From assembly GCA_900169235.1 (NCBI GenBank), contig FWCC01000130.1:62001-126000 (forward strand): a stretch of DNA of 64,000 nucleotides. Reading direction: 5' to 3'. Of this stretch, positions 33,525-44,693 are shown piece by piece (position 1 is the stretch's first letter; each line of letters opens with the position of its first letter). The stretch comes from Zarea fungicola. Taxonomy: Eukaryota > Ascomycota > Sordariomycetes > Hypocreales > Cordycipitaceae. Made by a program: the position numbers and the translations under genes. The notes below the pieces were generated by a model. That model did no database searches. It had not been told where the DNA came from and was given only the letters and a program-made list of their open reading frames with translations.

Positions 33525-35233
33525 ATGCCGTCAAAAACACCTACTGAAAGGAGTCGAGATGGCTGCTGGACCTGCAGGACTAGGTATGCATTATTAAAGC
33601 CCAACATTGCGACTTCACGCTAACGGCATGCAGGAAAAAGAAATGCGACAATTCGGCGTTTCCATGCCAGAACTGTCACAAGCTCAAACTGACGTGCGAC
33701 CGTGGACTGAGGTTGATCTGGGAAGATGACAGCAGACGAAGGGCCAAACCTGGAAGGCCCAAATCTGGAAGGCCAAAATCTGGAAAGGCCAAATCTCAAA
33801 GGGATTGCGCATTCACCTCAAACACCACGACTTCAACAACTGGGACACTGGAAAAATTGCCAGTTAGAAAGAAATATGGCGCGCCGAGCGTCAACATCTG
33901 TGCAGCGGTTTCTCAATGGCCGTTTCGGTTCGATGCGACCGAGTCTCTGCTACTCAACCACTACGTGCAGAGGTTTTGTACAACTGCGCCGACCTTTTCC
34001 GGATCAGACAACCCTTATCTAAGAGTCATATTGCCACTCTCGGTAGAGAGTAGGGCTGTTTTTGATTCAGTGTTGATACTTGGTTGCGTACAGAGTTGGT
34101 CGAATGGATCATTTCAATTTGAACGCTCCATGCTGCAATGTCGCCAGAGAGCTTTGCGAGGTTGCCGATCCTTAATTCACGAGCTCGGTACAACCCAAGA
34201 TGAACTTGTGATTCATAATATTTCCTCCTTGCAAACTCGAAATGGTCTTAAAATAGTATACTTACTATTAAACTGTGTCCTCCTCCTTCTCTACGAAAAA
34301 CTAACTGGAGACCTAGAAGCGAGTGGCAGTATACATTTAGCCTTTTTATCACAAATGTTGTCTAAGAATGCCTTGCTTCAAATAACTCACAGAGACTACC
34401 AGCAGAACAATTTATCTGCTTCAATGAGAGAGGCCCTTCAATTTATCGTTAGTTTATTTCTATACAACGACTTCCTTCTCTCAACCTCTCTAAGGGCGAG
34501 ACCCTTCTCTACACTATATCGGCCCACCACCTCGCTCGAGATTTCGCCAGCGTCAGCTAGGCCAGAATTACAATGCCACTCTATTCAATACGGGTCCCGC
34601 TTCGTCTTCCCTAGTATCATGGTCAGCATTGCCGCGGGAAATCAGCACATAACGGATTGGGACATTGCCCGTTGGGATGGGGACTTGGGCTGGCTTCCAA
34701 GCTTTGCACTACAGCCTGATTATATACAAGAAGTATATCGCCCTATCCCAATCGCCAACGATGTCATTGTCATGGGGACGGAATTCAAAAACTTAAACGA
34801 CGTTATATCGGTCAACTGCTGGAAGGAGAGTTGGATTGCTTCAGAAATATACCGAATTGCTGGCAGCATTTACAGAAGACAGTGCGTTGCCCTGCCACCA
34901 AGTGCTATTTCAACTGTACAGACGGATTCTCGCACCTGTCTTCGATTTGGTAACTTGCCTCGATGGTCCATACAGCTCCTAGAAGCATTACCAACGGGAT
35001 CAACCTTTGAGAGTGCCATGCTTTGGCCGATAGGTGTTGTTGGCGGTACGCTCACCGCGGGGTATGAAGACGAAAGGAATGTCTTACTTGACCGATTAGA
35101 GACACTATACCAACAGTTTCATTCAAAGCCACTCAGGAAATTGATAGATCGTCTTCAATCAAGTTGGAAAGCGGCAGATTTTGCAGATCGCATACCTACA
35201 AATTTTGTTACGGGTCATAAACAGATGCGGTAA
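33525..35233 (+). CDS. Zn2Cys6 transcription factor, Fungal_trans_2 type
   Basis: Two exons, 33525-33583 and 33634-35233, with a 50-bp intron that splits the zinc cluster, give 552 residues. The cluster is C14-x2-C17-x6-C24-x6-C31-x2-C34-x6-C41 with the basic loop RTRKKK (GCWTCRTRKKKCD), a form typical of regulators with the PF11951 (Fungal_trans_2) C-terminus. A tandem repeat follows at about residues 53-72 (GRPKSGRPKSGKAKS). It resembles AT-hooks and comes from a 14-15-bp DNA repeat near 33745-33800. The remainder is helical (VFDSVLILGCVQSWSNG). It stands alone, with about 5 kb of empty DNA on its right, so the target is unknown. No frame break is seen. Confidence 0.88.
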
Positions 35234-35971
35234 TACTTGATGTATAAGATTAAGTTGGGAACAAATATTCAGTATCTAATTTATAACCACTTTTGAAATT
35301 CTATCGCCTCTTTTGCCATCTCACGTACACGCGGGTGACCTGATCCTGGACAGACTGCAGTCAGAGGGACCATCCTGCTTCGCACATGCCACGAAAATGG
35401 AACTTGGATTTTGCAATTGTCAATTTGAAATGATTTGTCTCAGTTGTAAATACTTTGATCAAGATGAGAGGTTGACAGCACAGTGAACCCTCAAATCCGT
35501 GGCGAGACATGCGTGCCACGAACTTTTTGCACCATGGTTTTTGTTCCATCGCCTGCCCCACTCAATCGAGCAAAAGAATACCGTCCTCTAATTGGAAAAC
35601 CATTCCCTTGAATAGCCATTATAACAGATGTAAGAGATTAAAAATGAGACTAGCTAGCTATTCTACATCATCATCGTTGTAAGCCATAGGCCTTGCACAC
35701 TAAAGGCACCCTAGTATCATAGGAGCTCTAAAGACACGCAGAGTTCTAATACTGGTGAATGGTTTAGAATTATAGTTATAAAACGATAAAGCAGCCAAGT
35801 AATATAAGAAAAAGCAATGATTTCTATACTTATGAAGCCTCTCGAAACTAATGCTGTTGTTACTTGGATTGATTCATACAAGTATATACTATCTTAACTC
35901 GCTGCAAGTCGTTCTATCACTCAAATATCCGCTAGATGTATATTGTATTATCTGCGAGCCCCTGTTCATGG

Positions 35972-36080
35972 CCTTAAGCAAGACCTCAGTCTGAAATAAA
36001 AGCATAGCTAACCCCGCGACGCTTACGTCAACAGGGTAGCATAGCCGTGCTTTTACCTCAGACTGAGATCTCGCTTAAGG
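35972..36080. repeat. 109-bp imperfect inverted repeat (foldback element)
   Basis: The left arm, starting CCTTAAGCAAGACCTCAGTC, pairs with the right arm ending CTGAGATCTCGCTTAAGG. Pairing continues inward through (A/G)AAATAAAAGCA against TGCTTTTAC and a further TAGC/GCTA block, leaving a loop of about 20-25 bp. Arms of about 33-45 bp with a few mismatches suggest a MITE-like foldback element or a hairpin. No TA target duplication is evident. Confidence 0.75.
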
Positions 36081-37964
36081 ACAGGCACAACAGTTCCCAT
36101 ATTCCAATCCAAGAGAACGCGCTAATATAGGCAGAGAACTTGTTCCCGTCCGGTACGTATTCCAGCTGCCTTGTGGTTTCAATGGCCAATCGTAAAAACC
36201 ACACTTGCTTCCTTAGAGTAAGCTGCAGATAACGGCACAGAACTGGAAGAATATGGAAAACTGACAGTTTTGGCTGCGTTCGCCAGGATAGCTTCGGTTT
36301 TTGTAAGGGTTGCCTGATGCTTCAGAACAATCTCCTTGCCATCCTAGTCTGTAATGGCGTCGACATCGAAGGCTGCTCCTGATACGAAATCTCTGCGTCA
36401 TTCCGTACTTCCGAATCCGTTTCGCCTGGAGCTACCCGCTGGATAAACAAAAGTTTTTTGCAGAAGTTGTGCTATGAGCTAGTGAAAGCAGGGGACGCTG
36501 GCCACACTGACGAAATGAAAAGAGATTTGTCTCATCCTTTGAGCGTCACGCAGGCAGAGCCAGAGTGTTGATCTACCGAATGCACCGTAATGCTGAGGAG
36601 AGCGCTGGAACCGGATCCTTCAGACCTGCGTTATAATACTCTTAGAATTGCTACCCTTTGGCATGCAAAACCCTCTAAAAGTAAGATCGAGGAAGCCAGA
36701 TTCAAAATTCTTGATGCCATACCGCGATGGGAGAGTCGTAATGTTGCCAGTGTATTAGTGGAGCATCCACATTGTAGACACAAGCGTGAACGGCTCGTTG
36801 CTGCTCAGCAGCTTCGGCCGGTGAGGGTGGTAGGGCTGCTGAATCGCATGTCACACTGGCGCTTCCAGAGTTTGGGCCGGGACACCGAATGGGACGCCAA
36901 GGGGGCTTAAGTACCACTGGACATGGTCTCTATTTTCGAAGACAACAGCGCCCAAATTCCTTTGGATTTCGGTAGCCTCCATAATCCTCAGTACCTAAAG
37001 TTGGCCCTAGAGACATACTTGTTGCGATCGCACCAAAATCGCAGCACTTTTAGACCGCTCTCCGAGCGCCGCAACGCCCAAGTACCAGAAACTAGGGAAC
37101 AGCGCTAGAAAAGTGTGTAGCCAAAGCAGATATTGTAATCAATCGGAGAAACAGAACCGAACCCACAACTAGAAGCGGGTACAAGACCAACATCGAACGC
37201 GGTACATCTGGGATTCTCACAAATACACCAAAAACGGTTAGCAGCTGTAGAACATTGCCGCCCGGTCTCAGCACTTTTGTCAAATGGTCATTCAGCGAAC
37301 GCAAACCAAGCAGGAGCGGGTGATAATAAGAGCAACCCACTTGCCAGCCGGAAGTTGTCCGGTTCTGGCCAGCCATATTAGTCACGGAACTGTTGCCTGT
37401 TGCTCGTCAGTATATCTTGAGCAAAGATGATAATACCGATGATTATGTTTGATTGCACCCCTCAATGAGGAGTTTCTATACATAGCCTGTGAACACTGGA
37501 ACCAAATAATACGGATATCAGCTCAGGCTTATACAGTTGGCTATTGGTTATTAACGCTGCAAATTTCTTGTAAGACTAGCTTCAGCGTTGAAAAGTCTTA
37601 AGTCATTCAAAAATAATTCAAAATAAATGCCTAGGAATCTAATATTCTCACATGTAATACTGCCACATAACAGCGCACGCAGCCTTATTTTCAGAGTTCT
37701 TGACACAGTTCAAGACTCGGGAAGTGCTGCTTACTGACTTAGTATAGGGCAATAATGTATCTGTTGAGAGCGCAATTCGCGTATCAGGTGATAATAACTA
37801 TTATAGCGGCTGCGCTTACTTGTAATTGGCTGATGAATGCTTATTGAACTTATTAATTAATGAACTGCCTAAACGGTGTTGAGATCGCCTTGCATAGACT
37901 TGGAAGCAAACTTCTATACACAGTCGCCAAAAAATAAATAGAAAAATCAACCGGCACTGCCACA

Positions 37965-38215
37965 CTACGCAAATAGCAACATTCTAGTTCCCAGTACGAG
38001 AGACAGAGAGAGCAGGAACTTGCATAACCCAATTGATATCGTTGCCAAATACGAAGCCATTGTTCTTCTCAATAACAAAGCAGGTACCTCTACCACTCTG
38101 TTGGTTGCAGTAGGAAGCAACAAATCCAGGGTCGGTGGCAGAATTGAACATTCACTTAATCTGGTGGTCGAAGATGCGGACTTGGTTAACACCAATGTCA
38201 ATAATACTGCAGCTG
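37965..38215 (-). pseudogene. Possible decayed small-protein gene
   Basis: One minus-strand frame reads as protein-like sequence (IIDIGVNQVRIFDHQIK, one stop, then SATDPGFVASYCNQQ and TCFVIEKNNGFVFGNDINW) to a stop near 37975. The in-frame TGA near the middle and the lack of a start imply decay. The cysteine spacing hints at a small secreted protein. Family unknown. Confidence 0.3.
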
Positions 38216-39828
38216 GAAGCAAGACATTTTTGGAGTTGGAACGGTCGACTTCGGTGCAGATTCTTAATTCAATTTCATGTCAGCATTGCAGAACAAATAC
38301 ATAAGTCAAGTTCAAGTGATATAGTAAGAACCTACCCGCCTCCTGCTATGAGGGAAATAAAACTAATTGAAGCAAGCATTATTGTACCTTTTCGTATTTT
38401 CTATTTGTTCTTATTAGAGTAGTAAGAGTGTCTGGTTTTCATATTACTTGTCAAGTAAGAAGTGTAGGCTTTATAGATGGCAGCTCATTCTTCTCCGCAG
38501 CACACATTATTTATTATTGCAATATAACTAGTTGGGTATAAAAATGCGCTAATACTTAAAAATGGTCAGTGTTAAAAAAAGCAACTGACAGGCTTATGAA
38601 ACTTTTGCTTTAGACCTGGTATAATATCCTTGATCGTAATAGCTGTGCCCACCTATTTACTAGGTATGCCTGTAATGTATCGTTCAAGGCGAGAGTTTCG
38701 AGCTCAGTAGGACTATTAACGTCGGTGACAGGCTAGCTCGCACCACCTTGACGAAAAGTGGGAATAACAAGGCTGGAAGGTAGCTCTCTTGTTAGTTGAC
38801 TAGACATCCGCCCGGTACCATGCTTCTACATATTTCAAGAGACGGATTGGAGACATGTTTCGGAGAGTTACACTTCCACCAATGGCCCGAGACCTCATCC
38901 AGCGCCTGCTAAGTTCCCGCCATCCTTCTTCTTATGGATAAGCGGAGCTCTAGTTTGTTACAATTAAAAAAAACAGAAGCACCAAGGTTCATATCCCATG
39001 GACGGCCGAGGCGGAACAGGCAACTCACGCAACACGGTCGAAGAAAGACTAGGCAACCAGATAATGCTTTAATCGACAATAAGCCGCGTGGATCCGAACT
39101 TTGTGCTTATTGAGTGTTGCCCCACCGTACTTTCCCCGAAAAAGGATATTCGAATCGCCAGCAACAGAACCATAAATAGTCAACTCGATAAGCAGGGCAG
39201 ATTCGTTGCCTGCAGTATCCGCCTGGCGCTAAATACTGGTAGCGCCATGAACTTGAATCGTCGTGTGTGAGGCCTCACAAGAAGCCTACAGCAGGCACAA
39301 ATCAACAAAGCAGAAATAAACAAAAGGATACGCGACTTATTATATAGTTCAATTTCCGTATAAAAGGGGTAGATTTCTTTTATTTGATTGTTTCCTTTAT
39401 AGACGATCAAGGTACAAAGTTTACTATTGTAGCCGTTTAGCTCTATAAACCACTGCGCCGTGATTGTTCCTATTATTCTACCTTGGAAGCGGGCCAACTG
39501 TGAATTACCCGTGTGGGTGCCTACCGGGTTCCCCACGGGATAATACCGAAGTTATTCTACACTAGCAAACCCAATACACCCTGGTTCATACTTCCGGCCG
39601 CCTCGGCATGATTTGCCGAATTCGCCGTGATACGCCTCTGCGTTTGGAACATGGAGATTGAGTGGAGGTGGGTATAACCCGAGGGGCTTGGTGGGCGTCA
39701 TTAGTTTGTTGATGGGTGTCTCTAGCGTCGTTTGACGTAGCGAAGGCTTACTTTACGGACCCTCACTAGCCCATTTGCTAATCTATGGCATGGGCTATCT
39801 GTACTGCTTCGTGCTCGCATCATCTTGT

Positions 39829-39876
39829 TCTCGGTCCGAAATACTCTCGGCCCGAAATATTCTCGGTCCGAAATAC
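39829..39876. repeat. Tandem 16-mer, three copies
   Basis: Three copies of TCTCGGTCCGAAATAC, the middle one differing at two positions (TCTCGGCCCGAAATAT). Directly adjacent, 48 bp in total. The CGGNCCG core is palindrome-like, so it could be a multimerised protein-binding site or simple slippage. Confidence 0.9.
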
Positions 39877-40514
39877 AGCGACAAGCCAGCGGACAACGCA
39901 TCAAACTAAACCTTCCTTGACATGATTCAAGCGGTCCGCGTTTTACAAAGGCTTTAATCTCTTGCGGTCAGAAATACAGGGTTGATCCACATCTTTCGAA
40001 ACTTGTAGGGTTGACTGAGTGTCTTGTGTCCCCGTTGGCTATGATGATCTTATGCTAGGTTTGCAGGTAGCCCAAGGCAGTGCTATTTTCATTTCGACGA
40101 CTGGTAGCTCGTGTTGCTTCTCACTAGCCGACTGATACATTATGCATTATCTGATTAATAAGGACATGATCGTCACTTTTTATAGTAATAGCCTGTAGCG
40201 TTCTGGGCCGGGTATGCTGAAAGCCTAGCAAGGCGACTCCTGGGAGTATTGTAACGCCGAGAAAGAAGCAGTAAATGTGGATTAGAGAGCTCAGAAGCAA
40301 ATCTCTTAAGCTCGCCGCATCCAATCTCGCCTGTCGGTTCATCCCTGTCGGGATGGCCGAGGTCATGGCGAGGGTGTCAACTGAGCCTCATTTGGGCTTA
40401 AACCGCTGCACTAGGCCGTTACTATACCTACCACAACCTGCAGTCCTTGTATTCAACCGCTTGACAGACGCTCCAGTGGTGGGGCCGAATTGAGATGAGT
40501 TGGTCGTGCATCCA

Positions 40515-41579
40515 CTAAAAGAGTGGCATCTTGACCATGGTCCTCTCGTCAAGGTTGGACGCTTTGGCTTCCAGCCTATCAGTACAAGTGCCAAACAGAC
40601 GATCCCACACCCGCGTTTGCTTGCCGTAGTTGAAGCTCTTTTTCCATCCTTTGCGATGATGCAAATCATGGTCTTCAACTGACAGCTCCATGCCGAGCAG
40701 TCCTAGAATCCCAGAGATGGGTGATGGCACAATAAAGTGGGCACGGAGACCGCTATGGCCAAACAATTCTGAATATGTGAGGTAGGAGAAACATACCCAC
40801 CACTCATAAAAGTTCAACTCTAAGCCAACAATCGATAGAGTGAAATAGGTGAGAAGAGGCACTATGGTGCTTTCAACGAGCTCTTGCTCGTCATCGCTAA
40901 AGCCAGCGAGCACTGTGATAGGGTGCTTCGCTAGGTGATGGGTCCGGTGATATTTCCACAAGAACGGTATCTCGTGACAGGCGCGATGGTAGCTGTAGAA
41001 GAAGAAGTCGAGAACAACGCCAAAGGTGCTGAGTTTGAGCAGGAAGCGAGGCCATGCTTGGAGGCAACCGAATGCAAAAAGGGGCGTCACCTCCGGGTTG
41101 TAGGACAATACAATAGCCATGGCCATCCGGAGGCCGAAACCTTTGAACATCTCACCCACTACTTTGCCGACGCCAGTGTTGGGAAGGCCGTCGCGGTCGT
41201 GCACGTCGCCGTCAAGACAGCCGTACTTGTATGAGAGGCGTCGCAGCAGACGTATTTCATGCATGGCAGTGAAGACGTAGCAGCTACCGTAGAGGAGGAA
41301 AGCCGCCACGCCGCCAAATGTATGGCTAGTTGATGCCACCCACAGCTGGTGCAAAACCATGGGGATAGCAGCAAAGAAGATAATGAAGACATGATGTGAG
41401 GGTGACGACATGCATGGCATCATGGCAGTCTTTGGGAACACAGGTAACGGCCGTCCAGGAACCACTGGGAAGAGATCAAGGCAATGAACCGCCTTCTGAT
41501 GTATGTTCCACATCGATGGGTCCTGCAGCGGCCAGTCTGAGATCATAGAATGTGGGTTATGCTCTGTTGCCCAGCCCAT
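40515..41579 (-). CDS. Fatty acid hydroxylase / sterol desaturase superfamily enzyme
   Basis: Intronless ORF of 354 residues. All three histidine clusters of the diiron membrane family are present in order: HRACH (HX3H), YHRTHH (HX2HH) and DHDLHH (HX2HH). Hydrophobic segments precede and separate them (FIIFFAAIPMVLHQLWVA; FLLYGSCYVFTAMHEI; IVPLLTYFTLSIVGLELNFY), so it is an integral membrane protein, probably in the ER. The family hydroxylates or desaturates lipids, sterols or hydrophobic secondary metabolites using O2. The substrate cannot be told, but the sequence is not obviously the core ERG3 or ERG25 enzyme and may be accessory. The start at 41579 is the first ATG. The monocarboxylate-type transporter lies 1.4 kb away in divergent orientation. 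Confidence 0.88.
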   Translation of the reverse strand: MGWATEHNPHSMISDWPLQDPSMWNIHQKAVHCLDLFPVVPGRPLPVFPKTAMMPCMSSPSHHVFIIFFAAIPMVLHQLWVASTSHTFGGVAAFLLYGSCYVFTAMHEIRLLRRLSYKYGCLDGDVHDRDGLPNTGVGKVVGEMFKGFGLRMAMAIVLSYNPEVTPLFAFGCLQAWPRFLLKLSTFGVVLDFFFYSYHRACHEIPFLWKYHRTHHLAKHPITVLAGFSDDEQELVESTIVPLLTYFTLSIVGLELNFYEWWVCFSYLTYSELFGHSGLRAHFIVPSPISGILGLLGMELSVEDHDLHHRKGWKKSFNYGKQTRVWDRLFGTCTDRLEAKASNLDERTMVKMPLF

Positions 41580-42995
41580 CGTGGAAAGTGTTGTTCGTTT
41601 GGTATCAATAATAAAAAAGTTAAGCAGCCAATATAATCAGCATATAGTAAAAAGGCATACAACAATACGAATGAAAGAGCACAACTTCAAACAGGTTCTT
41701 ATAGCGTGTGTCAGAGGTGACCGTGCTCCATTTACACTTCACCCCCTTAGACTGTCAGCAACGATTCCGAGATGGTAAAAGCCATTGTCCTTATTATAGG
41801 TTTTCCCAGTCCCACATTGCGGCATGACATTGAAAATAACCCATTTGAAGATCAATTCTCTAGTTTGAACCGTAAAGCAATTATTTTTAGATATTAGCGT
41901 ACTACCCCGTTACATGTGTGCGTCACTTGTGGCCAGCTACGTGATAAGTAAGCGGCCGGTTATTTCGTTTCGTATGTGACCCGAAAAAACAGGTAGAGAG
42001 AGTCAGTAATGCTACTGTAATAATCTTACCACCACGTATTCATACATATAACTTCAATAAGAACAAGGTAGACCAGCGACTCCGTTGACTTTTGGCCCTG
42101 TCCGGAATAGACACTCGTCATCATTGGACGCCAGCAGGATAATCGGATGCCCAAGAGGTGTAGCGCCTAGCCCTCAATCCCATGCGGCTGCTAGTACGCC
42201 TCAATCAAATGCATAACCGTATTACGTGAGTTGAAAGAAAGCTACTTATTGTGCCATATTATAATCATAGCAATGCAATCCTAGTGGCGGTCTTTTGTCG
42301 ACCTAAGCTCTCCAAAAAGTAGGCTCCTGCGATCTGCAGCCGCCACCGTTACATGTAGTCACCTAAAACAGTTACTACGAGTTGGGCAGGAAGCCAAGTC
42401 TGTGGTAGCTCCACGCATTGCATTGTATTCGGGACGTTTTCTTCATTGGGTCGCCGAGTGCGTTGGCTAACCATTTTGTTAGTCCTTGCATACGCATCAG
42501 TTCCGCCCACGTATTAGAACAAGCGAAATCGTCAAATCACCAAATTCTGAGGTGCTGATCAGCACGCTGCTAAAATCTGACTGGTGACTGGGTGGTGCAT
42601 TCTTATGTGGCACGGGCGGCAAAGCAATAGGCCGGCCACTGCTGTACTTGCCATTCTCTCAAACATGGTTACCGGCCGTTACTTACAGCAAGATTTACAC
42701 CAGTGCTGCAGTGGATAAATATAGCAAGCGGGCATTACTAGCTAGAATAGGACTAATTTAGTTCAAACATGGAGATTAATTGTCTAATAATGCTTTTTTT
42801 TTTTAGCTCAAGGAGTTGGGCTTACCAAGCAACTGATAGAGTTTGGACCCTCATTCTCCTACGGTAGCTAATGCACAATGAGTTATCTTAACTATTTAAG
42901 ATACTATGTCTTTTTGATAACCAGAACTTTGCATCGCTACCTTTTTTGTATCCATCTCCTACTCCGATCTATACCTCTGATAAAGCAAGCGAAAC
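41580..42995. promoter_or_regulatory. Divergent intergenic region, hydroxylase / MFS
   Basis: 1.4 kb between two divergent starts. It contains one poly-T run near 42793 and frequent short AT-rich stretches. No motif can be assigned and no gene is seen. Confidence 0.4.
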
Positions 42996-44336
42996 ATGTG
43001 GGAACATCTTGCTATGTTTGAGACTCGTTATAGTCTATCAACGCGAGACAACAGTAGTGTTCAAGAAACTTCGAGCAGCGCTATGAAGCTTGGGACTATT
43101 GACAGAATGGATTGCCATGTGGCAGTGCCGCCACTACCAGACGTCGGCGTCATGCCGTGGGTCCAGGCTGCGGGCGCATTCTGCTTGATGTTCGCCTCTT
43201 GGGGCACCGTTGTATCCTATGGTACCTTCCAAGAGTACTACTCTGGCGTTGGAGGTGTGTTGGAAAAACAGTCGCCGTCATCGATTGCCTGGATTGGTAG
43301 TTTGCAAGCTTTCCTGCTCATGTTTGGAGCCGCCCTTACTGGAACCCTCTACGACGCGGGCTACTTTCGCAAAATGATGTATATTGGGTCATTTCTAATG
43401 GTATTTGGTCTGATGATGACCTCACTGGCATCAAATTACTGGCAGATCATCCTTGCACAGTCCGTTTGCACTGGTTGTGGGATGGGTCTAGTTGCCCTCG
43501 GCGCACTTGCAACACCAGGAACATGGTTCGTCAGGCATCGCGGGCTAGCCGTTGGTCTGGGTAGCACAGGCTCCTCTATTGGCGGCCTAGTTTTCCCTGT
43601 TGTCTTACGCCGCCTAATTCCTCAAGTTGGCTTTGGGTGGGCTGTCCGAATCATGAGTTTCATTGTAGCTGCCATTCTTGTCCTTCCCTTGGCTGTATCC
43701 AGGCAACGCTTACCAGCGAAGAAACGAAATACACTTATTGACTTCAAGGCTCTGGTAGAGATAGATTTCGGACTATACTGTCTTGGTATTGTGTTGGCAT
43801 TCCTTGGTTTCTTCATTCCATATACGTTTGTTGAATCTTGGGCCATTGCCACGCACCTTGATACCGAAGGTTTACCTCCGTATTATTTACTCGCCATAAT
43901 GAATGGAGCAAGCACATTTGGGAGACTCATACCGAACTATGCATCTGATAGATTGGGCCCGCTCAATGTCCAGTTGCCGTGTTCGATTATTGCGGGCATC
44001 TTGGTCTTGACTTGGATACCCGCAGACTCTCTGGGATCCGCTGTTACCATTGCAACTCTGTATGGATTTTTTTCTGGGGCGTTGGTATCAATACTGCCGA
44101 CAGCGATCGCCAGTATGACAACAGACTTGTGTGAGTTGGGAGGGCGTATTGGCATGGGATATTTATCCATGGCAATAGCATCACTCATCGGCAGCCCTGT
44201 GGCAGGCACAATTGTTCAGTCTTACGGTTACAATGCGGCTCGGATTTTCGCAGGGGCTTTGATACTGGCAGGTTCCTTCGCTATGGCTCTATCAAGAGTT
44301 AAAATTGCTGGGCTCAATTTATGGGTTAAGGCATAG
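42996..44336 (+). CDS. MFS monocarboxylate-type (MCH/MCT) transporter
   Basis: Intronless ORF of 446 residues with twelve likely membrane helices after a polar N-terminus of about 50 residues. The helix-1 segment WVQAAGAFCLMFASWGTVVSYGTFQEYY, the GTLYDAGYFRKMM loop, GLGSTGSSIGGLVFPVVLRRL in helix 5 and GRLIPNYASDRLGPLN in the central loop are typical of fungal monocarboxylate-permease-like MFS proteins (Mch family). Many relatives carry small organic acids, nicotinate-like acids or secondary metabolites; the substrate here is unknown. It is near a hydroxylase and a P450, but no backbone synthase (PKS, NRPS or terpene synthase) is in the window. Confidence 0.9.
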   Translation: MWEHLAMFETRYSLSTRDNSSVQETSSSAMKLGTIDRMDCHVAVPPLPDVGVMPWVQAAGAFCLMFASWGTVVSYGTFQEYYSGVGGVLEKQSPSSIAWIGSLQAFLLMFGAALTGTLYDAGYFRKMMYIGSFLMVFGLMMTSLASNYWQIILAQSVCTGCGMGLVALGALATPGTWFVRHRGLAVGLGSTGSSIGGLVFPVVLRRLIPQVGFGWAVRIMSFIVAAILVLPLAVSRQRLPAKKRNTLIDFKALVEIDFGLYCLGIVLAFLGFFIPYTFVESWAIATHLDTEGLPPYYLLAIMNGASTFGRLIPNYASDRLGPLNVQLPCSIIAGILVLTWIPADSLGSAVTIATLYGFFSGALVSILPTAIASMTTDLCELGGRIGMGYLSMAIASLIGSPVAGTIVQSYGYNAARIFAGALILAGSFAMALSRVKIAGLNLWVKA

Positions 44337-44555
44337 TAAAAAGTCAAATATCAGTGACTAAAAAAAAGATGTACGTTAGTGTGAGGTGTGACCAATTGCG
44401 AATAGCATTTTTCAAGCAGTAGTTACAATGATTTTTGTTACATTAACCCACTAATATCTGAAGCAAATTGCAGCGTGGTTACAGAATCTGAATCTGTGGA
44501 AAAGCAAGGGGAATCAAGCTATCCGATAGAGAAACTGATATGAAACAGCTGTAAG

Positions 44556-44693
44556 ATGTCTGCTCGCCCTGCAGTCGCTTGCACGGCGGTCTGCGGAGAT
44601 GGATCAGGGAAGCCTTGCAAGTGGGTTCAAGCTGTGGCTAAAAAGGACTTCAGCTGCCTCAGCTGCAATCCCGTCGTTTACAATTATTGCTAG
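44556..44693 (+). CDS. 45-residue cysteine-rich ORF or terminal exon
   Basis: A short ATG-started frame encodes six cysteines in 45 residues, ending VYNYC-stop, with a Gly/Lys-rich centre. This pattern is typical of disulfide-bonded fungal peptides, but there is no signal peptide in the ORF itself. A CCTGCAG acceptor lies just before the first Cys, so it may be the last exon of a gene whose signal-peptide exon lies upstream. I could not identify that exon with confidence. Confidence 0.35.
   Translation: MSARPAVACTAVCGDGSGKPCKWVQAVAKKDFSCLSCNPVVYNYC

Larger units (their letters stand above)
35234..40514. other. 5.3-kb gene-poor region with repeat and gene relics
   Basis: No intact gene is recognised. 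Contents listed separately: a long hairpin at 35972-36080, a coding-like relic at 37965-38215 (minus) and a triplicated 16-mer at 39829. Other frames (36590-36910 plus; 37385-37092 minus; 39536-39180 minus) lack domain or signal features. Confidence 0.4.
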
